Of a stretch of 64,000 bases of DNA, positions 1 to 8,216 are shown piece by piece (the first letter of the stretch is position 1; the number at the start of each line of letters is the position of its first letter). The position numbers were made by a program, and so were the translations under genes. Origin of the DNA: Frateuria hangzhouensis. GTDB lineage: Bacteria; Pseudomonadota; Gammaproteobacteria; Xanthomonadales; Rhodanobacteraceae. The stretch spans positions 1 through 64,000 of the forward strand of contig NZ_JAPMIU010000016.1 of NCBI RefSeq assembly GCF_026410505.1, in the 5' to 3' direction. The notes under the pieces are model-generated. The model was not told where the DNA came from. It searched no databases and saw nothing but the letters and a program-made list of their open reading frames with translations.

Positions 1-36
1 GCAGTGGACCAAAGAGGTCAACTGCGGAGCGAATAA

Positions 37-79
37 GGCGGCATTCCGCCGTCAAAATGAGCGTTTTTCGCTTTGACGG
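37..79. repeat. two adjacent hairpins
   Basis: The first stem is GGCGG/CCGCC with a four-base loop (37-50). The second pairs CCGTCAAA (49-56) with TTTGACGG (72-79), with further inner pairing of AGCG with CGCT around a T-rich loop. Neither is followed by a clear T-run, so their role (terminator of an off-window gene, or mobile-element sequence) is open. Confidence 0.4.
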
Positions 80-217
80 GACCAATGTCACGCGTGAGTG
101 GTTGCGCGGCGATTGATCAGACCATCCTTAGGTTTGTAAGCGCGCCGACTATCATGGTTGGGTCAGTTGCCAACACACTTAGCCCGACGCTGGTACAGAA
201 CAACAAGGCAGACCTTT

Positions 218-242
218 TAAGCAGCGACGGATTCGAACCGTC
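218..242 (-). other. tRNA 3'-end-like fragment (possible att remnant)
   Basis: Read on the minus strand, 242 to 226 is a perfect T-arm: a five-base stem GACGG/CCGTC closing a seven-base loop TTCGAAT. It is followed by GCTGCTT plus A (225-218), the length of a 3' acceptor strand and discriminator base. The matching 5' acceptor strand (AAGCAGC) is absent from the next ~120 bases upstream, so this is not a whole tRNA gene. Integrases that target tRNA genes often leave such 3' fragments as attachment-site duplications. It could also be a chance match. Confidence 0.35.
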
Positions 243-404
243 CACACCTCCGAAGACTAGGAACCATATCAAGATTGAGGTTAATCGTCAAGTTTTCGTT
301 AAGTGCCGGGACGAGTTCCTACGAGCCTGTTGGATCAATGGACCCATCGGTCCGCTTTCGCATGCGCGAGCCATTGACGCCAATTGTGCCGCGACCCTTT
401 CAGT

Positions 405-1811
405 TTAGAACTGGCCCAGCGGGCCGCAATCATTGGGCTGATTGAAACTGGAACTCCCAGCAACATAGGAGTCTACCAATCGCCCAATACGCGAGACGAC
501 ATCCTCGTCGGCACTAATGAACCCAACCGGTAAGCTGACAGGGTAGGAGTCGGGCAACACGAGGTGGTATACGACTACTACGAACTTGCCCTCGAAATGC
601 AGCACCTCTACGTTGCCTCCGAGAAATCCCTCACGGAGTGCACGTAGCCTCTCGATGTGGGGGTCGAACTCACTCTTCCACCTGCGCGCGACCTTCTTGT
701 CATCTTGGCCGGATACGGGGAGGAAAATTGTCGGCGAATACAGCCTCTTGCCTTTCGCGTTCGATGTGCCTACGAGCTCGCTCACTCTCGCCAGGACGTT
801 ATTGCTCTTGCCCCAATACGGGTCGCTGGGCGCAATCCAAAACACCCGTGTCCCACCAAGGTCCGCTTTGCTTTCTCGCCTTTCTTTAATGACGGGTGCC
901 AAATGTCTTTGGACCAACTCCCAGTTTTGAGGAGAATAGATCGGCCCAATAAAAGGTATTCTCTTGCGGTCGCTATTGGACTCGAGCTTTGCCAAGTCTT
1001 CAAGGAATTGTAAATTGATGGATCTACCGCTCGAATCGAAAACCTTGATGGTCTCCGCGTCGCCGATATCGCGCATTGCTTTCGCAATCTCGATAAAATT
1101 TCCTGGCCTAGCAAGGCGATCTAGCTCTAGAGAGATTTGCTCGTGCACGTAGTCAGAGTTTTTCAGCTTTTCGAAGTCCTCACGCTCTACGCTCCTCCCA
1201 TCCCAAGCCACCTTGAACTGCACTGAAAGTCTCAACGGCATCTGCTTAATCTTGTTCACCGAATTCACTGTATAGACCGTCGGCGAATCCTTTTCGTCTT
1301 GCGTCAACGCACGGGAGAGAAACCCCTTTCGTATGATTTCATCAAACTGACGTTGAAAATGCTTCTCCACGTGCACCTCGCTTCGCGAGGTGTGATCGTC
1401 TCTAACCTTGAGCGAAATGCCAGCCTTCCACTTCTCCTGAGAGTTTTCGTTCCCAATGCATGAAAAAGTGGCCAGATCAAAGGTGAGGCAGGTCGCGCTG
1501 TCCTGTAGCAGAGATAACCGCGGAACCTCACCAAGGTCTGTGAAATAGCCGCCAGACTTCTCGGTGAGCGTGAGTTGCCCGCTATCGGATAATCCGAGTT
1601 CATCGCGCTCGACGAGGTCCCTGATCGCCTCTTGGGCTTCGATGTGTGAAAAACCTAGGAACGTCGCAACCTGTGCCGTGGAGATCGGCGCAAGGTGGAC
1701 GAGGCGAAGTACGAACTCACGAACGAAAGGGAGACCCTTCTGAGTGACGTACGAGAAATTGATGTTGAAGCGCTGCGCTGGCAACAAGAAGTCAATCTCG
1801 TGGTAGACCAT
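405..1811 (-). CDS. winged-helix protein, partner of the nuclease-kinase-helicase
   Basis: This is a 468-aa protein I do not recognise. The N-terminal ~100 residues look like a winged-helix DNA-binding domain: a helix-turn-helix near 'STAQVATFLGFSHIEAQEAI' followed by a beta wing. The remaining ~360 residues are mixed alpha/beta with no motif I can name. I looked for a phospholipase D HxKxxxxD motif and did not find one. I chose ATG 1811, preceded by GGAAAG five bases upstream. A GTG at 1832, two bases after the stop of the upstream gene, is an alternative. The gene starts 22 nt downstream of the 1651-aa helicase gene on the same strand, so the two are almost certainly co-transcribed and probably act together. 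Confidence 0.7.
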   Translation of the reverse strand: MVYHEIDFLLPAQRFNINFSYVTQKGLPFVREFVLRLVHLAPISTAQVATFLGFSHIEAQEAIRDLVERDELGLSDSGQLTLTEKSGGYFTDLGEVPRLSLLQDSATCLTFDLATFSCIGNENSQEKWKAGISLKVRDDHTSRSEVHVEKHFQRQFDEIIRKGFLSRALTQDEKDSPTVYTVNSVNKIKQMPLRLSVQFKVAWDGRSVEREDFEKLKNSDYVHEQISLELDRLARPGNFIEIAKAMRDIGDAETIKVFDSSGRSINLQFLEDLAKLESNSDRKRIPFIGPIYSPQNWELVQRHLAPVIKERRESKADLGGTRVFWIAPSDPYWGKSNNVLARVSELVGTSNAKGKRLYSPTIFLPVSGQDDKKVARRWKSEFDPHIERLRALREGFLGGNVEVLHFEGKFVVVVYHLVLPDSYPVSLPVGFISADEDVVSRIGRLVDSYVAGSSSFNQPNDCGPLGQF

Positions 1812-1833
1812 AGTTCTTTCCACTGCTGCCACC

Positions 1834-4800
1834 TTATCGCTTCCTCTTCGCAGGAATGAATTTGTAGCCGGCGCCCTCGCCCATCTCATCCATGTACGCG
1901 ACGACTTGGCCAAGGGGTCTATCTCTGTTATTTGTCCTCCATATATCGGCGTTGCCTACGATCAGCAGCCGATCCATTGCACGGGACATTGCGACGTTAA
2001 TTCGATTTGGCATGCGCAAGAACCCAGCGCTGCGGCGCTTGTCTGAACGCGTCAAGCTCAGAATGATGATCCGGTTCTCCTTACCTTGATAGCTATCGAC
2101 GGTGTCGATCTTCACCAATGCCTTGAACCCGTCGTTCCATACGCCTTGGGTGAATTTCTGCCGGATAAGGCGCTTCTGCTCGGCGTACATGCAAATAACG
2201 CCGATCAGGGCATCATCCTTGTCTTTGAGTTCGGAGAGATCGGCCAAGAATTGGCCACTGTCCGAGATCTGGCGCAATACCTCTATGACCTGCTCTGCCT
2301 CACAGCGGTTGTAGATGCTGACGCCCCGGTCGTCTTGGTGGTTCGCGTGCTCACCAAGTGCCGAGGTGTCCAACCACGTCACTGGGGAGCGGAGTGCGGG
2401 CGGGGCCTCGTGGTAGATCCCGGGGATGACCCTGACCCCGTTGTCCAGCCTGCCGTCGTAGAAGGTCCGCGAAACAAGGTTGCCTATGGGTGGCGCCATC
2501 CGGTATTGGGTTAGCAACGTGGCGCTCGCCTGCTTGCCATATTCTGAATTGAAGGCGCGTGCGAAGTCGCTCCGCAAGACTTCATCGAGATCGACATGCT
2601 TGTCGTTGATACCGAGCCGGCGGGCAAGAGCAGCCTTGTGCGCATCGGAATACAAAGGGGGCAACTGCAAGTGGTCGCCAACCAGGAGGACGCGCTTCGC
2701 TGACTGCATGGCAATCGCCAGTTCGCTGGATATCGAACGTGCTGCTTCATCGATGATCACGAAGTCATAGATATTCTCTTGGATGCCGATGTGCGCTTGG
2801 CCGATGCCGACGCAGGTCCCGGTGACCAGCTGCCTCGACCTAGCGTAGAACTCGTCGCAATTGACCCTGTCCGCCGATAGCGCATCCTGTATGTCGCGGG
2901 ATAACCGTGCTAGCGCTCGGACCCTCCTTGTTTCGTTCGGGCGAACGCCATACTCGGAGCAGAGCTTCGAGATCAGGATGGATTTGGCCTCGGAGACCCT
3001 GCTTTCCTGGGAGAGCGAAACCCCATACTCGTCACGGAGCTTGGCACGGATGGCCTCGTCTAATCCCACGAGGATTGGCTTGAGCGCCGCGGCGTCCTCC
3101 TCGTCGCCCACTTCTTCGAAGTTCTTGAGGAGGGACTCGAGATGGTCTATCCGCTTGAACAGCTTCAACTCCACATCGAGGACCTTCGATATGAATTCAG
3201 CCTCAAGGCCGAGCGCATCCGCCAGCGCGGCGGCGCGGTAGCGGTATTCCGCGTTAAACAACTCGCGCCTCTCGGCAGTGATCGCATGAGAATAGACGTC
3301 CTTTAGCCCATGCGAAACAGCTCCCTCGCGATTGCTGAACCTGACCGCCTCTAATGGAGTCCCCAACCTACCGCAATGCTTCCTTATGCGCTCGGCAGCG
3401 GTGTTGACTGCTTCGTGTGACTGGCTCACCAGCAGGATTCTTCGCGCGCCCATCTTCTCAACCAGATAGTGGACGAAAGCGGCAATGAACTCCGTCTTTC
3501 CTGTCCCTGGAGGCCCTTGCAGAAGCGACAAGGGCCCATGGTTCAGGAGCTTCACGAATGCCTGACGCTGCTGCTCGTTCAGGCTGATCTTGTTCCCCTG
3601 CTGGTCTTCGCGATCGTACTTGGCGAAGTCCTCGTCCGTGACGGCTATATCGTATGAAGTCGCGACCTTAGTGCAGCCTGGATCGAACAGGTCCACCAAG
3701 TCGGACAGCACTCCTTCGCGGTCCAACAAACGTTCGAGTGCGGCTTTCCGTTTGCGGTACGAAGCCCGGTCCGCCTTGGACCTAAAGTAGACCAACTCCC
3801 CATCCCTGAGACCACGCGCAGAAAACCGAAGCTTGTGTAGTCGAACTTCGTTCAATGCAGACTTCTTGAGAAGCACCTCGCCGATGACCTTTTCCGCCCC
3901 GTTCTTATCGATGAGGAGCGCCTCGACCTCGTCCGTGCTGGCGAAGGCGCCAAGCGGATCGTTGTCCGCCTCGTACGGGAGGATCAGTTCTGAAGTCACG
4001 TCCGATGGCGTGATGGAAGCGCCATTCAATTCTATATTTGGGCTCGACTCCGTCTCCGTGGCGAGGATAGCGCGCCAGAGCGCCTGCGTCGGTATGTCAA
4101 AGGAAGCACCCGGGCGCCCTTCCGGCACGGAAGCAGATCTATTGTCGAACAGATCCTTGAGCTGCTTGCTCACGCCCGATCCATCGATTTCCGCCGGAGC
4201 TGAGTGCAGCATCTCGAATGCACGAAGGAACGCATCATCGCTTCGCAGATACTCAGACAAGCCCGAAAGTTGCTCAGGGCGGCCGGGCTTGATTCGGATC
4301 GCCGCATTCACCTCGAGCTGGCTCTCCTCAATCTCCCTAGGACCCACCCCGGACCGGACTCGAGGAGTCGTGCCTGCGACGAAATCGCGTTTATCCTTAT
4401 CGTAGAAGGCGACGAAGGATCCGCCCACACCAGAGAACGTCACGGGGTAGTGGTTCCTTCCCTTCCTAGGCATCTCGATTTTGACGTAGACGTGCCCGTT
4501 GTCGGGCAAGATCGCCACAGGCTCACCGACATGGGTCAACGTTATCTCAATGGACCTTTCCTCCTGCTCCCCCGTCGCGGCCGTCAGGGCCTTCTTGAAC
4601 CGCCCGAGGCTCCGGAAGCCGAATTCGACGTCGGCCAGTTCCGATTGGATCGCGTGAGCGATTCCCGGAAAGGCGCTTGACTCGCGGCCCCACTCCAGTT
4701 CGAGTAGTTCAGACGACATCCTGAGCACAGCAAAGATGTCGCGCTGCTCGGACGAGCAGTCGTCGATGTTCTCCGGGCTGTAGAGGTGGTTTCTGATATC

Positions 4801-6789
4801 GCCGGTGTTGTGCGAGAAGTCCGGGGTATCGACCAGGTACAAGTTACCGCTCGACCTATCCAGCATTACATTGCCTGGATGTAGGTCGCCGTGCGAGATG
4901 CCGAGGCTGTGGAGGTGCTCTATGGCATCGACAAGCCTCCTGATGACGTCCAGTCGCCCAGCTCCATCGACTTGCGCATCAATCCACGTCGCCCCGTCGA
5001 CTCTTTCGGTCACGAGATACATGCTGCCAGACCGGGCTGCAAGCCCGTACTCCAAGATCCGAGGGAGGTAGGCCGGGTTCACGGACGCCAGCTTATCCAA
5101 GCGCCGCAGGAACGCGAGAACACGGAAATTGCGTGCCGGGTCATCCGTCCTGCCGCCAGCATTCAACCACGCCTTTACCAGCCTGCCTTGCGAAAAATAG
5201 ACTTCCTTGTCGTCAGTCGACACTACGAAATCGCCTTGCTCAGGGAACTGCCGCGTGTGATTAATGGAGTGGCGGTAAGGCTCGAGTTCGGAATCGTCGA
5301 ATGTCGGTATCGCCTCGCCAGCCGGCTCAGCGCGTTTAAAGGCATCGAAGAATGCCGCTGCATCCTCGAATGATCCTGACACTGCATCGAGAAGGACGCC
5401 TGCATACCAGTGGTTACTTGCAAGCATCTCGTCCTGAATATTCGCAAGGCTCTTGGGCGACATCCGCTGGCCCGTAAGCAGGTGCCACGACACCAGCCCG
5501 AGCGCATGGACGTCCTGGCGAAACGGAGTGGATGGCGAGGCATCCAACATCTCCTTCACCTCCAAGGCTCCGACCGAAAGACTTTCCCTGAAGTCCCCAA
5601 CCGTGCCGATCGGCTTGTGGTACGCAGAGATAAAATTAGAGAGGGCGATTTCCTTCGAGGGCGAAAGCCATAGGCTATGGTCGGCGATGTCCCGATGCGC
5701 GACCTTGACGTCATGGAGATCGCCAAACTTTGAAAGGAGCAGCTTGGTAAGATTCAGCCGATCCCCAATGCTGAAGGAATTGCCGTACCTACCTATGAAC
5801 TCATTGAACCTCACGTGCCCCGGGGGGAGTTCATAGACCTCGCTATGCTGGGATGTGACCTGCTCCTTCTCAAAGCCGGTCAACGAGCGCAAGCAGTGAT
5901 TGTAGAGGTCCCGGTTCTGCAGACCTATGAACCGCAGCACCTCCCGCTCGCGGGACACGATCTCGGCCCTTCCTTCGGGAGTGAAGGCCTTGTTTCCCTG
6001 GAGCTTCTTGAAGTTCCAGACCCGTAGCAGGGCCTCGGCCCCCTTCGACGTCTCTGAGCTCGCTAGGTATTCTTTGTACACTAGCTTGGGATGCTCGAAT
6101 ATTTCCTCAATCGCCGTGTACCCACCTATTTTCAGAGCCTTCGGGGCTGTGCTGCGCCCGAGGAACATCTCGTCGAAGACTGGGATGTCTTGATCTAGGA
6201 CCTGGGAGTCTGGATGAGGACGGAAGACATCGTTGAACCTCCCACGATCGGAGAGACGCAGGAAATCCTTCAGTGAGATCGTATGTTGCCGGTCGACCTC
6301 TGGAAGCTGGCTGAAGTCGGCATTTCCAGTCATGACGACATAGAAATAAACGCGCGGCGGATACTTCTTGTTGGTAAACCGAGACGAGATCTTTTTGATC
6401 TTGTTTTCTAAAAGGAATTTCTTGTTTCTTGTGACACTGACGGGCGAGCGCCCCATATTTTTACTGCCCTTGAACCAGATGTCCCCGTCGGCCGTTACCG
6501 GCTCATGGTTCCAATCCTTCAGCTCGACGATGATGATGTTGCAATGAGTGACGATGACAAGGTCGAACTCACCCTCCCTGCCCCGTGAGTCAACGAACCT
6601 GAATCCTGCGTACCCTTTCCACGCGTGATTCCGGGAACGCCCGAACTGCTGGCGAAGTTGCTCCTTCAGTGAGTTGACACCACCTCGTGAGTTGTCCGTC
6701 GGACGGACATCTGCGAACGCTGCCTTGATCTTGTGGATTGCCTCAATCTCTTGCTCTTGCAGTCCGCCGTCCCAAATCTCGATGTCCAA
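1834..6789 (-). CDS. NERD nuclease - tandem kinase-like - SF1 helicase fusion, candidate defence protein
   Basis: This 1651-aa protein fuses three activities. Residues ~45-170 form a NERD-type PD-(D/E)xK nuclease domain (D76, then E89-x-K91 in 'IIIVELKDW'). Residues ~220-490 resemble a protein kinase with a changed catalytic loop (HRDIADHSLW, 364-373, lacking the usual Asn). Residues ~510-700 hold a second kinase-like domain with an intact loop HGDLHPGN (632-639) and an Asp in the Mg-binding position (VDTPD, D653). Residues ~1065-1640 are a superfamily 1 DNA2/UPF1-like helicase: Walker A GPPGTGKT (1091-1098), Walker B DEAA (1346-1349), GDHLQLPPL, and the C-terminal motifs DSYQGKE and NVAMSRA. 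The start is TTG at 6789, supported by GGAG six bases upstream; no upstream ATG is in frame. The kinase plus COG1112-like helicase combination recalls the Mokosh anti-phage systems, but the NERD domain and the partner differ. Defence function is inferred from architecture and from its place in transposon cargo. Confidence 0.85.
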   Translation of the reverse strand: MDIEIWDGGLQEQEIEAIHKIKAAFADVRPTDNSRGGVNSLKEQLRQQFGRSRNHAWKGYAGFRFVDSRGREGEFDLVIVTHCNIIIVELKDWNHEPVTADGDIWFKGSKNMGRSPVSVTRNKKFLLENKIKKISSRFTNKKYPPRVYFYVVMTGNADFSQLPEVDRQHTISLKDFLRLSDRGRFNDVFRPHPDSQVLDQDIPVFDEMFLGRSTAPKALKIGGYTAIEEIFEHPKLVYKEYLASSETSKGAEALLRVWNFKKLQGNKAFTPEGRAEIVSREREVLRFIGLQNRDLYNHCLRSLTGFEKEQVTSQHSEVYELPPGHVRFNEFIGRYGNSFSIGDRLNLTKLLLSKFGDLHDVKVAHRDIADHSLWLSPSKEIALSNFISAYHKPIGTVGDFRESLSVGALEVKEMLDASPSTPFRQDVHALGLVSWHLLTGQRMSPKSLANIQDEMLASNHWYAGVLLDAVSGSFEDAAAFFDAFKRAEPAGEAIPTFDDSELEPYRHSINHTRQFPEQGDFVVSTDDKEVYFSQGRLVKAWLNAGGRTDDPARNFRVLAFLRRLDKLASVNPAYLPRILEYGLAARSGSMYLVTERVDGATWIDAQVDGAGRLDVIRRLVDAIEHLHSLGISHGDLHPGNVMLDRSSGNLYLVDTPDFSHNTGDIRNHLYSPENIDDCSSEQRDIFAVLRMSSELLELEWGRESSAFPGIAHAIQSELADVEFGFRSLGRFKKALTAATGEQEERSIEITLTHVGEPVAILPDNGHVYVKIEMPRKGRNHYPVTFSGVGGSFVAFYDKDKRDFVAGTTPRVRSGVGPREIEESQLEVNAAIRIKPGRPEQLSGLSEYLRSDDAFLRAFEMLHSAPAEIDGSGVSKQLKDLFDNRSASVPEGRPGASFDIPTQALWRAILATETESSPNIELNGASITPSDVTSELILPYEADNDPLGAFASTDEVEALLIDKNGAEKVIGEVLLKKSALNEVRLHKLRFSARGLRDGELVYFRSKADRASYRKRKAALERLLDREGVLSDLVDLFDPGCTKVATSYDIAVTDEDFAKYDREDQQGNKISLNEQQRQAFVKLLNHGPLSLLQGPPGTGKTEFIAAFVHYLVEKMGARRILLVSQSHEAVNTAAERIRKHCGRLGTPLEAVRFSNREGAVSHGLKDVYSHAITAERRELFNAEYRYRAAALADALGLEAEFISKVLDVELKLFKRIDHLESLLKNFEEVGDEEDAAALKPILVGLDEAIRAKLRDEYGVSLSQESRVSEAKSILISKLCSEYGVRPNETRRVRALARLSRDIQDALSADRVNCDEFYARSRQLVTGTCVGIGQAHIGIQENIYDFVIIDEAARSISSELAIAMQSAKRVLLVGDHLQLPPLYSDAHKAALARRLGINDKHVDLDEVLRSDFARAFNSEYGKQASATLLTQYRMAPPIGNLVSRTFYDGRLDNGVRVIPGIYHEAPPALRSPVTWLDTSALGEHANHQDDRGVSIYNRCEAEQVIEVLRQISDSGQFLADLSELKDKDDALIGVICMYAEQKRLIRQKFTQGVWNDGFKALVKIDTVDSYQGKENRIIILSLTRSDKRRSAGFLRMPNRINVAMSRAMDRLLIVGNADIWRTNNRDRPLGQVVAYMDEMGEGAGYKFIPAKRKR

Positions 6790-7570
6790 GTATCGCTCCG
6801 TATCCTTTAATTCAGTAATTGGTACGCGTCACAAAAGAGGCACGCCCACGATGCCCTATCGGGATCGCGGTTCGCCTATTGACCGGCCCGCTCGCGTGAT
6901 GATATCGCAGAGGCTGAGACGTACTTCCGACGTGCCGCATGAAAGAAGTGGGCGTCGCGAACATCGCGACGACGACGGCGACCGCTTAGGGCCTGACATC
7001 GTTTGCGCCCGCCCCGTCTGGAGACCGGGCTCCTTCGCATTGTGTCGTCATGCTGCGATGAGCCCCGCCAACAGGGAGTGTGTCGCAGGCGCCTGTCGTG
7101 TGGGCGGCGGAAGCCATCGCCTGACAGGTCCGCATGTTGGCAGGCCTGTCGCTGCTCACTGCCGTGGCATCGAGCGTGCGGAACATGCCTGCCTCGCGCT
7201 TGCGTCGCAAAGCTATCGTTTCACCCCGTAACCGACCTTCAGTCGCTCGATATCCTGGCGTTCCAGTTGTCCCGGACGAGGAAAACCTCATTCCCAGCGC
7301 TTGCCGCCGCGTACGAATTGACGACCCTGAATGCCATCCCTGTTAGATCTGATGAAAGTGTAGATAGGCGAGTGCCCCGCGGAACCGAGGCAGGTGGCCC
7401 GACTTAGAACTCGTCCCAATGTGCCGCAGCAGCACAGTCCTTGCCGAGACCTGATCCTACTTCAAGGAGGGTCTCCTAGCCCATCTAGCAGCCTCCCGCA
7501 AAGATACGGGTGCATGAACCTCGCGCATCTGGTGCTGGACGGTGATTTCGCTAAGGTCCAGCACTGGTCG
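6790..7570. other. ~780-bp non-coding region
   Basis: Several short open frames occur on both strands, but none has a plausible ribosome binding site or a recognisable product. The promoter of the nuclease-kinase-helicase gene should lie near 6790-6840, where the sequence is AT-rich. A 9-bp inverted repeat lies at 7532-7564. The region may be decayed mobile-element DNA. Confidence 0.4.
7532..7564 (-). repeat. 9-bp inverted repeat after the membrane-protein gene
   Basis: GTGCTGGAC (7532-7540) and GTCCAGCAC (7556-7564) are perfect inverted copies around a 15-base loop. They lie 7 nt beyond the stop of the minus-strand gene at 7571. There is no U-run, so this could be a Rho-dependent or processing hairpin rather than a classical terminator. 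Confidence 0.4.
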
Positions 7571-8092
7571 TTACCGAGCGTCTTCCACTCCGGCCCAACC
7601 GCCTGCGCTTGCTAGCAGGCTCGCCGCGACCATCGTTGAAATGAGCCCAAGAACAAACCAGAGCCCGGCTGCAGCGACACTAACGCGTGCTGCAAGCCAC
7701 CCGAACACCTGCCACTGATTTCGGACAGGCTTCATATCGCCGGTCCAAGGACCCTCGACATCCACACAGGTGGGTGGCGTCGTCTGTACGCACAAGTGCA
7801 GGCCGGATTTCAGCCGATCCTCCACTGCAAGCCGTTGCCCTTTGACGGCGGACAACCTACCGGACACCACGAGGCTTCCGACCGAGGTCTGAACAGTGGT
7901 TGCAGGCCGGGCGAAAAGTCCGCCGGCACTAGTGGTTGACGATACAAAGCTCCCCACGTCACCCACGCGCATGGTTGTGTCGGCGGTGAAGCTAACTAGC
8001 AACGCGATGATCAGTGGCAACACCAAACCGATCGCGACCACTGTAGCCAATGCCCACTTGGCGGCCCGCTTGCTTTTCGTCGTCGTTCCCAT
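7571..8092 (-). CDS. two-TM membrane protein of unknown function
   Basis: This 173-aa protein has a short basic N-terminus and a strong first membrane helix (residues ~12-33). A ~90-residue extracytoplasmic region follows with two Cys, which might form a disulfide, and there is a second membrane segment near residues 138-163. The start is ATG 8092 with GGAG eight bases upstream. A longer open frame to 8176 has no such support. It is transcribed divergently from the first tniQ gene with ~120 bp between. I do not recognise the family; it may be transposon cargo. Confidence 0.55.
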   Translation of the reverse strand: MGTTTKSKRAAKWALATVVAIGLVLPLIIALLVSFTADTTMRVGDVGSFVSSTTSAGGLFARPATTVQTSVGSLVVSGRLSAVKGQRLAVEDRLKSGLHLCVQTTPPTCVDVEGPWTGDMKPVRNQWQVFGWLAARVSVAAAGLWFVLGLISTMVAASLLASAGGWAGVEDAR

Positions 8093-8216
8093 GGTTCTCC
8101 CTCGCGACCAAGTTCTCGTCCGCTGATGGCCGGCCGCGTAATAAAAAATCCAATCCACACGAGCACTTCGAGCCATGTTGTACTGCTCAGGCCCGATAGA
8201 GCAACCCTCACGGCGA

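Larger units (their letters stand above)
1..404. other. non-coding left flank
   Basis: I find no convincing gene in this stretch. The open frame over 73-408 on the plus strand has no ribosome binding site and reads through the antisense of a tRNA-like T-arm, so I treat it as chance. The stretch holds two adjacent hairpins (37-79) and the tRNA-like fragment (218-242), both listed separately. Confidence 0.5.

Noticed and set aside
73-408. 111-aa open frame at the left edge
   Set aside because: It reads through the antisense of a tRNA-like T-arm ('SSDGFEPSTP'), a common false gene signature, and lacks a ribosome binding site.
405-1811. Phospholipase D (HKD) nuclease, as in Mokosh MkoB
   Set aside because: I searched the sequence for HxKxxxxD and found none; the nearest candidate (HFEGK) has the wrong spacing.
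6674-7407. Several overlapping short frames upstream of the helicase gene
   Set aside because: No start-site support, no motif and mutual overlap on both strands.
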